From Anabaena sp. FACHB-1237 (lineage in GTDB: Bacteria; Cyanobacteriota; Cyanobacteriia; Cyanobacteriales; Nostocaceae), in assembly GCF_014696225.1 (NCBI RefSeq), contig NZ_JACJPV010000017.1, positions 1 through 64,000 on the forward strand: a stretch of 64,000 bases of DNA, given 5' to 3'. Below are positions 53,162-63,417 of the stretch, in pieces. How positions within the stretch are numbered: position 1 is the first letter of the stretch; each line of letters opens with the position of its first letter. The notes under the pieces were generated by a model, which ran no database searches, was not told where the DNA came from, and saw only the letters and a program-made list of their open reading frames with translations. The position numbers and the translations under genes were made by a program.

Positions 53162-56100
53162 TCAATAATTAACCAAGATTAACCAAGTTATCAATTCAAA
53201 GTCTGTAGTTTTTGTCACTTGTTGCTGCTTGGGAGGAATAATACCCCCTTTCCCTGAATTAAAAAGATTTTTAGTGATACGGTTAGTAAATGTACGGGTA
53301 ATAGAATCAACTGCTTTATTTAGTAGTTCGGTTTCTTTACCTATATTAGATCCATGACTGGTGCGCTGGTTAAATAACTGACACAAATCTTTATATGGTT
53401 GGGTTTTTCCCGCACATAAAAGACGGTATATCTCTAAAATTTGTTTAGGTTGGGCAAAGGTATAGCGAACATTACCATCATCCCTGATATAAACCAAAAA
53501 ATAAGGTTGTAGGGCGTTAACTTGTTCATTTCCTAATGTATTCTCTATCTGTTGCAGACAGAAAATAATCCCAGGTTTAATCACCTCATACTCTTTTTGG
53601 GTAGGGGTAGGAACAATTCCATATAATCCTAAGGCAGCATTTTCTAACAGTTGCCTGTTTTTTTGCAAGTAATTTAATAAATCTATACGAAAATCATCTA
53701 AGCTAAATTCTGTTAAAGAAATGCTGTCATTAAAATCTTCAATGTCTAATACTTCATCTTTTAACCGTAGTAATTGTTCGTCTCGATAACTCATTTCTTC
53801 GGTGAATAATTCTTGTAGTTCATCTACATTTAAAAGATTATCTTCTCCAGTGGCTGTAATATCAACTAAAGCCATTCTCGCCTCCACTCGATTTTTGAGA
53901 TTAATATATCTATTTAAGTCTTCCGTTGGCCAAAAATTAACTAATTGCACTGTATGATTTAAACTACCAATTCTATCAATACGTCCAAATCTTTGCATAA
54001 TTCTTACAGGATTCCAATGAATGTCATAATTAACTAAATAATCACAATCCTGTAAATTTTGTCCTTCAGAAATACAGTCAGTGGCAATTAATATATCAAT
54101 TTCTCCTTTTTGGGACATTGATTTTATCTTATCTCGTTGCTTGGCCAGAGGAGAAAAGTTTGTCAGAATTTCCTCAAACCGGGAACTACCAAAGGTGGTT
54201 TTATTACCACTATTACCTCCAGTTACTAAGGCTATATTGATATTTAATTCTGTTTTTACCCACGCTGCCAAAGCATCATATAAATATCTAGCTGTATCAG
54301 CAAAAGCTGTAAAGATGATGACTTTTTTATTTTCCTTATCCTGTTTATTAAAAGTGGGATGAGTAACTTTTTTATCAATACATTCTTTTAATTTTGCTAA
54401 TTTAGCATCTCTAGAAATATCTACATCTTTGGCTTGAATATATAACTTATGCAGTTGTCTTCTATCCCTAGCTAAATCAACTAACCATCTGTCAATATCT
54501 AAATGTTTTAATTGATATTTTAGTTCTCTACCTACTTCAAAGGCAGCTTGTAATTCTTCATCATCACCATCTTCTATTTCATAATCTTCACTTTTGAGTA
54601 GTTCTGTTTGATACTGGTCAATTTTTTTAATTTTTGACTCTAACTTCTTAATTTTCTCAATGGTTCTCTCTAGGGTGATTCTAAAGGAATAAACGGAACT
54701 TTCTAAACGTTTGAGAAAGTTGACTTTCATCATACCAATTAAGTAATTTTCTCGATTATTTTGAGTAAAGTTATTTTGGATAACTTTCCCTTCATATAAA
54801 TCTTGATATTGTTCTAGCACATAATTGGAAGGTTTAAACAAAGATAATTGATAGTCAGAAATTTGCTCATTAATATCATCATAATCTAAGAAATTATCTT
54901 CCAAATCAATATGAGAAAATAAAGAAATAGGTTTCAGTCTCTCTGGAAAACCTCCTAATTCTTTAATTGCTTCTTGATAATACTTTTGAATATGTTTACG
55001 AGAACGAGCGATCGTTAACCTATCTAATAATGTAAAAAAGCTAGAATTTAAGTTTTCTAATAACTCATTACTATGATGTTGCTTTTTCTTTGACCAGAGT
55101 GTAAATTCTTTTTGGGCAGTGGTTAAAGTTTGTTTGATACTATCAATCCCCAATGTTTGACTAAAGGCATTATCTTTATCTTCCACGATAAAATTAATCT
55201 GATTTCTTAAATCTTTTAAGTCTGTATTCACAGGGGTAGCAGATAGTAATAAGACCTTAGTAGGAATCCCTTTTTTAATTACATCTTCCATGAGACGTTC
55301 ATAGCGACTTTTTTTAATCACATTTCCATCTTCATCTCGTTTGCCTTTGGTATTATTCCGAAAGTTATGAGATTCATCAATCACCACTAAATCATAATTA
55401 CTCCAATTTAATGTTTCTAAATTAAGATCCCCTGAATATCCCGTATCTCTACTCAAATCTGTATGAGACAAGACTGTATAGTTAAATCTATCTTCCACTA
55501 AAATGTTTAAGTCACTATTATTAGCAGCATGGTAAATTGTCCAATTATTTCTTAATTTTTTAGGACATAATACTAAGACTTTATAATTCAATAACTCAAA
55601 ATATTTAATGATGGCTAAAGCCTCAAAGGTTTTTCCTAAACCCACACTATCAGCAATAATACAGCCATTATATTCCATGATTTTATTAATCGCACCTTTG
55701 ACACCATCTTTCTGAAAATCAAATAATAAGTTCCAAATTTTTGTATCAGTTAAGTGACGTTGTTTAGTGAGTAAATCACTGGCTGCTTGTTGGTCTAAGA
55801 ATCGTTTAAATAAATGAAACAGTGTTTTATAATAAATAAATTCAGGGGCATTATCCTGATAAAGTTGATTGAGATAAGTAATTACTTGATTCTTGACATC
55901 TTGTACCAGGGTTTGATTATTCCATAACTCTGCAAACCATAACTGTAAATCTTGTCTGTCCCTTTCACTATCAACGATTAAATTTAACTCAATATTACTA
56001 TTGACCTTAGCTAATCCTAATCCCTTTAAGGTAAAATTCGAGCTACCTAAAATGGCAGTTTTTACCCCATTATTATCAATGTGGTACATTTTGCCATGGA

Positions 56101-56470
56101 GTAAGTCAATTTGTTTAATTGACCGAATATTGACCTTTTTTTGGATCCATTCTTGACATTCCCTAGCTAATTTACTCTGTTTGAGGCGATCGCTTAGTTG
56201 AATACCAGTATCTTCAATTTTAAAAGCTTTTTGATCAGTATTAGTGCCGATGGCTTGAATAAACCGAGGTTCTCCAAATAAGAAATCTAAGTTATCAATA
56301 GATGATAATTCCTGTTTTAACGCTTCAAAGGCATAAATCGTAAAATAAGCTGAGACGATAGATAATTTAGAACCTAGTTCAATCTTATCTTTGAGAAAAT
56401 CTCCAACTGTACCCCGGTTGCGGTTGTCTCGAATACCAGATTGAAACACAGAAAGCTGATGATCTGACAT
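53162..56470 (-). CDS. PLD-nuclease/SNF2 helicase fusion protein
   Basis: A 1102-residue protein. The N-terminus is a phospholipase-D-like nuclease with one HKD motif, HGKMYHID (near residue 125), followed by GSSNFT. Then a superfamily-2 SNF2-type motor: Walker A in DSVGLGKTF (about 278), DESHNF (about 364), LLSATPVN, and motifs V/VI in CISEGQN and QRFGRIDRIGS (about 830). Single HKD nucleases usually dimerise to form one site. With the downstream methyltransferase it suggests an ATP-driven restriction enzyme that cuts unmodified DNA; partner and target site are unproven. Confidence 0.85.
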   Translation of the reverse strand: MSDHQLSVFQSGIRDNRNRGTVGDFLKDKIELGSKLSIVSAYFTIYAFEALKQELSSIDNLDFLFGEPRFIQAIGTNTDQKAFKIEDTGIQLSDRLKQSKLARECQEWIQKKVNIRSIKQIDLLHGKMYHIDNNGVKTAILGSSNFTLKGLGLAKVNSNIELNLIVDSERDRQDLQLWFAELWNNQTLVQDVKNQVITYLNQLYQDNAPEFIYYKTLFHLFKRFLDQQAASDLLTKQRHLTDTKIWNLLFDFQKDGVKGAINKIMEYNGCIIADSVGLGKTFEALAIIKYFELLNYKVLVLCPKKLRNNWTIYHAANNSDLNILVEDRFNYTVLSHTDLSRDTGYSGDLNLETLNWSNYDLVVIDESHNFRNNTKGKRDEDGNVIKKSRYERLMEDVIKKGIPTKVLLLSATPVNTDLKDLRNQINFIVEDKDNAFSQTLGIDSIKQTLTTAQKEFTLWSKKKQHHSNELLENLNSSFFTLLDRLTIARSRKHIQKYYQEAIKELGGFPERLKPISLFSHIDLEDNFLDYDDINEQISDYQLSLFKPSNYVLEQYQDLYEGKVIQNNFTQNNRENYLIGMMKVNFLKRLESSVYSFRITLERTIEKIKKLESKIKKIDQYQTELLKSEDYEIEDGDDEELQAAFEVGRELKYQLKHLDIDRWLVDLARDRRQLHKLYIQAKDVDISRDAKLAKLKECIDKKVTHPTFNKQDKENKKVIIFTAFADTARYLYDALAAWVKTELNINIALVTGGNSGNKTTFGSSRFEEILTNFSPLAKQRDKIKSMSQKGEIDILIATDCISEGQNLQDCDYLVNYDIHWNPVRIMQRFGRIDRIGSLNHTVQLVNFWPTEDLNRYINLKNRVEARMALVDITATGEDNLLNVDELQELFTEEMSYRDEQLLRLKDEVLDIEDFNDSISLTEFSLDDFRIDLLNYLQKNRQLLENAALGLYGIVPTPTQKEYEVIKPGIIFCLQQIENTLGNEQVNALQPYFLVYIRDDGNVRYTFAQPKQILEIYRLLCAGKTQPYKDLCQLFNQRTSHGSNIGKETELLNKAVDSITRTFTNRITKNLFNSGKGGIIPPKQQQVTKTTDFELITWLILVNY

Positions 56471-56827
56471 ATTGGTTGAGAAAAGTTGAGAAAAAATTGC
56501 TTTTCTCTTAGTATTCCCTAATTGAACCTTTAACTTTCAATGAAAATAGAAAATGTAAATGAGAATAAATACTCACCATTATCAGTACCCAAACCGTTAG
56601 TTATCACCTATATCAGCGTATTTTATGCCTATTTTATCTTTTTAAAGATATTAAATAAAATTCAAACGAAATACAACTAGAATAAATTAGCTGATATTAT
56701 ATTAGTTCGGAATTAATTCAAACCCTACTGACTGCTGTTTGCCTAGCGTAAGCCATAAGCTGACTGCTCAAGGCTGACCACTGACAGCTATAATAGTAAT
56801 TGTTGTGATATTACTAAGTTTAGTAAA
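56471..56827. other. Intergenic region, divergent promoters
   Basis: 357 bases between the PLD-helicase and TPR genes, both transcribed away from it. It contains AT-rich DNA and degenerate CTGACTGCT repeats (near 56727-56785), with TATAAT at about 56790, a plausible -10 for the TPR gene. Nothing else was recognised. Confidence 0.4.
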
Positions 56828-58666
56828 ATGCCAGAAATTTCTTTACGTGATCAATATTTAGAGTTAATTGATAACATTATTGAAACTACTCTCAAGGGTA
56901 AAATTAGCTCTGTAGAACAGGTTTATCAAATGTTGGTAAAAGGTATTACTTCTGGTACAGGAGAAATATTTGAATTAGCGTTAAGTGAAAGATTAACAAA
57001 TTTAGAAACTCAAGTAGCACAAGAGAAAGATGATTTAAAAAAAGCCAAAATTACTCGCAGTTTACGCGCTATCAAAACTATAGAAACTCAATGGCAAAGA
57101 TGGCAGGAACAAAATAAAATTACAGAAGTTATTTCTGGATATATTAAAGAAATTACTACCGTGAAACCAGAGGAATATTTAACAGTATTATGTCGCATAA
57201 TTGATCCTAATCAAAAATATCCTCTCAACTTATCTCAACTACAACAATTAGCTAAAAACTTACAACAATTTGCCATAGATAAACAAGAATTAAGGGAAAT
57301 CTCTCAAGGGATAATTCAAGGAATAACATCTTGGCAACGCATTCAAGAAAATCTATTAAGTTGGATGTATGAACAAAAAGGTTCTCTAGGTTTTGGAGGA
57401 GTAGCATCAGAAAAAGGACCTTGGACAAGTTGGAGTAAATTAGTCAAAAGTGAAATACCAGAAATATTTTTTAAAACCTTAGCACAAGAAAAATCTGTAA
57501 TCGAATTTACTGAAGAAAACCCAAATATTAGTATTAGCAATTGGGTAGAATTAACCATAGTCCTGCAATTTTTACAAAGAGGTTTAATTAACTGGTTTGA
57601 TCAGCAAGTGTATGATATTCAAGCAGGTCCTAAATTATCCATATCCACATTTTTAACCTTTGCAGTTATTTGGAGTCAACTAGCAAATGGTTGGCAAAAT
57701 AAACAATCACAATATAGTGAAAATGCTAGTCAAATTATGTTGCAAATTTTAAGAACATTTGCCCAATGTCCCTATTTTCCTTTGCATGGAGGGATTTTCG
57801 CTTCATTTTCTGGTAGTTATTTACGCGATGCCATAAATTATTTAGATGCACCTTTAAAAACAGTGGAAGGTACACAAGAAAAAGCAAGGATATTAACATT
57901 ATTGGGGTATTCCCAAAGGGCTTTAGGTAATTATGAGCGATCGCTAAATTTCCATCAAGAAGCGGTAAAAATAGCCAATTTTGCTAAAGATGAACCTTGT
58001 GAAATTGCTAATCTTAATCATTTAAGTCGTACCTATGTCCAGCAAAAGAATTATAGTCAAGCCATTAACTATAGTCAAAGGGCATTAATATTAAGTAGAC
58101 AAACAGGTAATAGAATTGGTGAAGCTAATGCTTTGGTTAATTTAGGTTATGCAGAAGTTATGCAAGCGAAGGAAACAAATATCAGAGAAACAGAAGTTTA
58201 TGAAACAGCAATTAATTATTTACAGCAAGGTTTAAAACTCACAGAAAAATTAGGAGATATGCAAAGTCAAGCCTTATGTGTGAGTAGTTTAGGTATTGCT
58301 TATTTAATTACTGCTGAATATTCTCAAGCTATTAAGTTTTTGGAAACTGCTTTTAATATGTCCCAAATTGCTGGAGATTTATATTTACAAGGTAGAAGTT
58401 TAGCATATTTAGCCGAAGCAAATTATCATCTGGGTAATTATGAAAGGACAATTTATACAGGTTGTTTAGGAATGTATTTATTAGAACAAATTGCAGCTAA
58501 TGAATGGAGACAACCGGGAGGTTTATTGACAATCTTAAAAGGACAAATTGGCGTAGATAAATTTCATTTATATCTACAACAACATCGTCCTAAATTAATT
58601 GCCATTATTGGTGTTGATGGTTATGATTATTTGCCTAAATTATTGATTAAATATCAAGAGGAATAA
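56828..58666 (+). CDS. TPR-containing protein
   Basis: A 612-residue soluble protein. Residues 1-330 are helical and unrecognised (e.g. a DQYLELIDNIIETTLKGKI segment). Residues about 345-560 contain four or five tetratricopeptide units, with the pattern A-L-x4-G-x2-Y/A in GNYERSLNFHQEAVKIA, KNYSQAINYSQRALIL and AEYSQAIKFLETAF. TPRs bind partner proteins; no enzyme domain is visible. Several filamentous cyanobacteria have similar proteins of unknown role. Confidence 0.82.
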   Translation: MPEISLRDQYLELIDNIIETTLKGKISSVEQVYQMLVKGITSGTGEIFELALSERLTNLETQVAQEKDDLKKAKITRSLRAIKTIETQWQRWQEQNKITEVISGYIKEITTVKPEEYLTVLCRIIDPNQKYPLNLSQLQQLAKNLQQFAIDKQELREISQGIIQGITSWQRIQENLLSWMYEQKGSLGFGGVASEKGPWTSWSKLVKSEIPEIFFKTLAQEKSVIEFTEENPNISISNWVELTIVLQFLQRGLINWFDQQVYDIQAGPKLSISTFLTFAVIWSQLANGWQNKQSQYSENASQIMLQILRTFAQCPYFPLHGGIFASFSGSYLRDAINYLDAPLKTVEGTQEKARILTLLGYSQRALGNYERSLNFHQEAVKIANFAKDEPCEIANLNHLSRTYVQQKNYSQAINYSQRALILSRQTGNRIGEANALVNLGYAEVMQAKETNIRETEVYETAINYLQQGLKLTEKLGDMQSQALCVSSLGIAYLITAEYSQAIKFLETAFNMSQIAGDLYLQGRSLAYLAEANYHLGNYERTIYTGCLGMYLLEQIAANEWRQPGGLLTILKGQIGVDKFHLYLQQHRPKLIAIIGVDGYDYLPKLLIKYQEE

Positions 58667-58699
58667 AGATACCGGACTTCTTCAAGAAGTCCGGTATCT
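58667..58699. terminator. Gene-end palindrome (family member E)
   Basis: AGATACCGGACTTCTT and its perfect complement around a single C. It begins at the base right after the TPR stop codon and lies between two convergent genes. Confidence 0.8.
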
Positions 58700-58751
58700 G
58701 CACAAATACAATCATTTATCATATAATCGAGAATAAACCTTTTAGTAATTA

Positions 58752-59636
58752 TCAATTATCAATTACCTTTGTTAATAACTCCACAATTTCATGAGGGTTT
58801 TTAGCAATAGGAACATCTGCCGTAGCAAAAGCAGCTAATTTACTTTCAATAGTGCCAAAATTGGTATCATTACGAATTACAGAAACTAAATTTCCCATGT
58901 TTTGCCAAGTTTGACTAATGGGTGCATTTCTACCAGCAAGATAAGCAATTACAGGTTTATCAATTGCTTCACTAATGTATTTAGCTGCTGCTTCTTCACT
59001 TCCTCCTCCTGGTTGACCAATTAATACTATCACTGAGGTAGAATCATCTTCATCGAGAATTTGTAACCATTGGGAAAAGGAAGAACCAACAATAGCATCA
59101 CTACCAATACTCACACTTAAAGACTGTCCTAAACCTACTTTAGTTAATTCCCAGGCGACTTCATAAGTTAGGGTACTACTACGACTGACAATACCCACAG
59201 AACCAGGAGTGTAAAATTCACTTGGTTGTGTGCCTAATAATATTTTTCCAGGTACAATAATTCCTGGACTATTAGGGCCAATAATTAAAGTTTCTCCATG
59301 TTCTGTTTTTCTGAGTAACTGCACCATATCCAAGGGAGGCACACCAGCAGAAGTAATAATAATTTGGGGAATATGGGACGCTATGGCTTCTAATGCTGCA
59401 TCTAAAACTTGATAGGGAGGAACACAAATGATCGTAGTATCTATTGTGCCAAAATTATTGACCACTTCTTCTACTAAGTCAAATACTGGAAGATCATACA
59501 TTTTTTGTCCTCCTTTACCAGTATTTACTCCAGCAACTAAGTTTGTACCATAGGCTTTCATTTGGGCAATATCACTGGCTGATATAAATTCTGAAAACCC
59601 TTGAATTAAGACTTTACTCTCTGGTGTTAAGTTCAT
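58752..59636 (-). CDS. Divergent succinyl-CoA synthetase alpha-like protein without the catalytic His
   Basis: A 294-residue homologue of SucD. LIQGFSEFISASDIAQMKAYG matches the CoA-binding Rossmann region, and GPNSPGIIVPG, IVSRSSTLTYEVAWEL and SIGSDAIVGSSFSQWL follow the family. In SucD the phosphorylated His lies in M-G-H-A-G-A; here the region reads NAPISQTWQNMGNLVS with no His, so the ligase cycle should not work. It pairs with the beta-like gene at 59749, on the same strand and upstream of it. Confidence 0.8.
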   Translation of the reverse strand: MNLTPESKVLIQGFSEFISASDIAQMKAYGTNLVAGVNTGKGGQKMYDLPVFDLVEEVVNNFGTIDTTIICVPPYQVLDAALEAIASHIPQIIITSAGVPPLDMVQLLRKTEHGETLIIGPNSPGIIVPGKILLGTQPSEFYTPGSVGIVSRSSTLTYEVAWELTKVGLGQSLSVSIGSDAIVGSSFSQWLQILDEDDSTSVIVLIGQPGGGSEEAAAKYISEAIDKPVIAYLAGRNAPISQTWQNMGNLVSVIRNDTNFGTIESKLAAFATADVPIAKNPHEIVELLTKVIDN

Positions 59637-59642
59637 ACTTTT

Positions 59643-59676
59643 AATTGGTAATTGGTAATTGGTAATTGGTAATTGG
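59643..59676. repeat. Heptamer tandem repeat AATTGGT, four copies plus partial
   Basis: Between the alpha-like start and beta-like stop; a related, degenerate array is at 380-408. Confidence 0.8.
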
Positions 59677-59699
59677 ATAAAATATAACTTTCCTGACTC

Positions 59700-59727
59700 T
59701 AGGGGTTTAGCATTGCTAAACCCCTAC
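59700..59727. repeat. TAGGGGTTT/AAACCCCTA hairpin
   Basis: A perfect 9-bp stem with loop AGCATTGCT, 22 nt 3' of the beta-like gene stop on the - strand; related to 47872-47900. Confidence 0.7.
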
Positions 59728-59748
59728 AGCAATTCTGATAGCTGACTC

Positions 59749-60984
59749 CTAAATCGTAAAACGTACTGCTTGTGATACTGCCATATCTAAATCTTCCACA
59801 ACTATCAAAAACGGTTCACTCTTAGCAAGAGTAAGTAAGGATTTTCTGACATGATTTAATTCTGAACCTGCTAATCTAATTACTAAATAGGGTAAACCCT
59901 CGGAATAATTTTTTGTACCATGAGATCCAGAATTATATTTATTATTAGTATTATTGGTATTGTTAGTGTTTTTCTTAGCATTGTCAGCTTGTAAAAATTT
60001 ACTAATAATTGTGGGCAGTTGATAAGATTGAGGAATATTCCCTAAAAAGTTGATTAAAATAACTTGAATATTGCTATTTTTTGCTAGACTTTTTAAACTA
60101 CTTTCCAGGCGATCGCTAAAATTTGTTAATGTGGTATCATTCAAAAAAGAATGTCTTAAATTAATACATCTACCTGGTTTTCCACCTGCATCCACCACTG
60201 CATCTAAAGTAGTTAATACTGAACCTCTACCATTACCTAAAATACCAATTTTCCCCAACATTTCTAATTTGTCACTTTGATCCTCCAATAAGATACTTTT
60301 CCTTTTATTCACCTGATTTTTAACTATTTTACCCGCAATTTCTGATATTTCTGGATGACGTTTAATAGCTCTGTCATTTACTCTAACTTTACCATTAAGA
60401 GCCATAACCTGATTAAAGGAATTAATACCTAAAGGATTGATTTCAATAAAGTCTAAATCCTTTTCTATAAACAAGTGATACATTTTCTCTACCACATTGC
60501 TCACAGACTGTATCAATTCTCCTTGTAAACCCATCTGTAAAGCCAAGCGTCGGGCATAAAATGGAGAAAAGTCTTGCTGTACTATCACATAGTAAATCTT
60601 TTCCTGGGGCGATTCCCAATCAAAATCTGCCGATTTACAACCTAATAATACTGGACGACAAACAGTGGTATCCAGAACTACGGCCAAAGAAAACTCCTCT
60701 TGGGCATCATATTTAGATTCTGCCAGTAAAACCTCTGGTAATTGTCCCCAAATAGGCAAATTAAATATATTTTGGGCAGCAGCGATCGCATCTATGGTAG
60801 TTTCTACAATTCTCACACCACCTGCTTTTTCTCTTTCTCCTCCTTGCACCTGAGATTTAAGTACAATAGGATAGGGGATTTTTAATCCTTTTAAATCTGT
60901 AGGCTGATCAATTCTCTGTGATGGTAACACAGGAATTCCGACTTCAGCAAACCATTCTTTAACTTGGTACTCCAATAAATCCAT
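59749..60984 (-). CDS. Divergent succinyl-CoA synthetase beta-like (ATP-grasp) protein
   Basis: A 411-residue SucC-like protein. MDLLEYQVKEWFAEVGIPV starts the ATP-grasp domain, with KSQVQGGEREKAGGV and FIEINPLG for nucleotide/Mg binding; the C-terminal ligase domain has LGNGRGSVLTTLDAVVDAGG, where Gly-Asn-Gly is followed by Arg rather than the usual Ala. A low-complexity Asn/Thr insert (NTNNTNNTNN) lies near residue 345. ATG 60984 is chosen; AAGG lies about nine nt upstream. Together with the alpha-like gene it resembles the TCA enzyme but is probably non-standard. Confidence 0.78.
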   Translation of the reverse strand: MDLLEYQVKEWFAEVGIPVLPSQRIDQPTDLKGLKIPYPIVLKSQVQGGEREKAGGVRIVETTIDAIAAAQNIFNLPIWGQLPEVLLAESKYDAQEEFSLAVVLDTTVCRPVLLGCKSADFDWESPQEKIYYVIVQQDFSPFYARRLALQMGLQGELIQSVSNVVEKMYHLFIEKDLDFIEINPLGINSFNQVMALNGKVRVNDRAIKRHPEISEIAGKIVKNQVNKRKSILLEDQSDKLEMLGKIGILGNGRGSVLTTLDAVVDAGGKPGRCINLRHSFLNDTTLTNFSDRLESSLKSLAKNSNIQVILINFLGNIPQSYQLPTIISKFLQADNAKKNTNNTNNTNNKYNSGSHGTKNYSEGLPYLVIRLAGSELNHVRKSLLTLAKSEPFLIVVEDLDMAVSQAVRFTI

Positions 60985-61297
60985 TAAGACACACCTTATT
61001 AACAAGTAGTAATTAATTAACCATCTTGATTCTGATGCTATCTGATTTTTGGCTAATTATAGATCGTCAACTTCTAATACAAGTTACCTACTTATTGCCA
61101 AAGGTGATTGTCTAATTCCTAATCTAGCTGTATAAAAAAAGTAACCATCTCAAAATATTCATCTTTGAGTCTATTTTACTTTACGTAATGAACTTAATTT
61201 TGTGCTACTGTGTGCTAGAAAGCGACTCTAAGATATTTATTTCCGAAAACCCCCTTAGCAAAATAATCAAAACTATAGAAAGTGACTGCAACGCTTT

Positions 61298-63217
61298 ATG
61301 GAAACAATACAAAACAAAGAACTACGACTTCTAAGTGAGATATTAAAAGAAAGACTAGTAGCTGAAATTCCTGATAGTCAGAAATTTGACGTTAAGTGTG
61401 GTATAAAAAATGACGAGCTAGTAATTTTAACTACTCATCCTACCCATGTCACTGTCAACACTAAGCAGGTGTTTTCAGTGTTAGAACAAGCATTACAGTG
61501 GCAATTTCATTATCAAACAGAAAGAGTACTGTTTTTTATTCGTTCTATGGCCAATAAACGCCCCTATGATAAATACATAGCATATTTTCGACATCAGCAT
61601 ACAAAAAATATAGCAGAAATACAACTTTTAGATGAACCACTTCCAGAAGATCAAGAACTAGTAAGAAAATATCAATCAGCAGCACAACCGGAAATTGTAC
61701 CACCTAGTGATTTAAATAATAATTTAATATTAGATAGTCAAAGACCTATTAGTGATTCTTCCTCTGCTAGTTCAGAAACACCACTATTTGTTAATGCATT
61801 TGCAGACAATATAGAAGATGATGGTGGAGAGGCTGAGAATAACGATATATTATATACTCCTGATGCTGAATATGAACACGAAAGTATAGATAACAGTGTG
61901 GAAAAGGACAAATTTGATCCTTTTGCGAAGATTCCAAATAAAAGGCGAAAACAACGGTTAGCATTATCATTTCCTCCTCTACCTGTAATTTTTGGTAGTC
62001 TTTTAGTAGTAGCCATAATTTCTACTGGTGGGATGTTTGTTTTGTATCGTGGTTGTGCTATTTCTGAATGTCAAGAATTGCAAAATGCCCAACAATTAAA
62101 AAATGATTATCTGCAAAAAATTAAAAGTGTAAAATCGGAGAAAGATTTACCAGCAATACAACAAAAATTAGCCACTAGTATTACACAATTAAAAATGATT
62201 CCTGGATGGTCTCCAAAATATGCACAGTCTCAGGAATTAATTACTAGTTTTACCAAAAAGTTAGCTAAAATCACCCAGGCTGCTACCGCTTTAGGAACTG
62301 CATCCGCAGCTGAAAAAACTAGTACTACTCCTGTAAAAAGTTTAGATGAGTTGCGAAATAGACAAAAGCAATGGCAACAAGCTATTACACGATTACAAGC
62401 TATCCAACCTAATAATGAAATATACCAATTAGTTATGAAAAAGTTAGGTAGGTATCAAAATAGATTAATGTCTGTCAATCAGCAAATAGTCAGAGAAGAA
62501 ATATGGTTAAGCAAACTAAGGAATGCCCAAAAAGTGGCAGAAGCAGCTATTACCCTACAAACCACTGCTAAATCAGCACCAGAATGGCAAAGAGTAGAAT
62601 CAGGTTTACAAGGGGCAATTAGCCAATTAAAAACTATTCCAGTGGATAGTTTAAGCCATCAAGAAACTCAAAAGCTATTAAATGAATATCAACCTAAATG
62701 GATATTTATCCGCGATCGCGCTAAAAAGGAAAAAAATGCAGCTACAGCCTATCAAGTAGCGATCAAAACTGCAAACTTAGCTAAAGGACTAGGGACTCAA
62801 AATGAGTATAAAGCAGCAGTAAACGCTTGGCAACAAGCAATATATAATGCAAGAAAAGTTACTGAGGGTAGTTTTTATCATGAACAAGCTGCGATACTAA
62901 TACAGTCTTATTCATCATCGTTAAAGGATGCTAAACAGCAGTTAGAAATGTCCGTTGATAATTTAACAAAAACTAAAACAGAATTAAATACTACTTGTAC
63001 AAGTAGTATTAAAATTTGTACCTTTGCAGTTAATAATCAAGGTATTAATGTACGTTTAACTGCGGAATATGATCAAAAATTACAAGCTAATAACCAAGAA
63101 ATGGAAAATCATTTCCGCAGTTTACAACAAGCATTGTCTGTAATTAGTAAAAATGCTAATTTACCAGTGGTATTGACTAATTCCAAAGGAGAAGAAAAGT
63201 ATATGAAAAAACCAGAG

Positions 63218-63220
<3 letters not shown>
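61298..63220 (+). CDS. Cyanobacterial coiled-coil membrane protein of unknown function
   Basis: A 640-residue protein. The first ~115 residues form a compact domain (VFSVLEQALQWQFHYQTERV), then an acidic disordered linker, a basic stretch, one membrane helix (about 229-252, PVIFGSLLVVAIISTGGMFV) and a periplasmic helical/coiled-coil region with repeated WQ-x2-I/A-x2-L patterns. No catalytic motif was recognised. The TAA stop is the first three bases of the inverted MITE copy 3, so the last residues may differ from those of relatives. Confidence 0.75.
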
Positions 63221-63354
<134 letters not shown>

Positions 63355-63362
63355 TTATTTTA

Positions 63363-63415
63363 CCAATCACCAATCACCAATCACCAATCACCAATCACCA
63401 ATCACCAATCACCAA
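63363..63415. repeat. Heptamer tandem repeat CCAATCA, seven copies
   Basis: Seven exact heptamers (63363-63411) ending three bases before the aroE stop. Such short tandemly repeated repetitive (STRR) heptamers are typical of Nostocales. Confidence 0.92.
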
Positions 63416-63417
63416 TT

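Noticed and set aside
54081-54362. 93-residue + strand frame
   Set aside because: Antisense to the helicase motifs V/VI region of the PLD-SNF2 gene.
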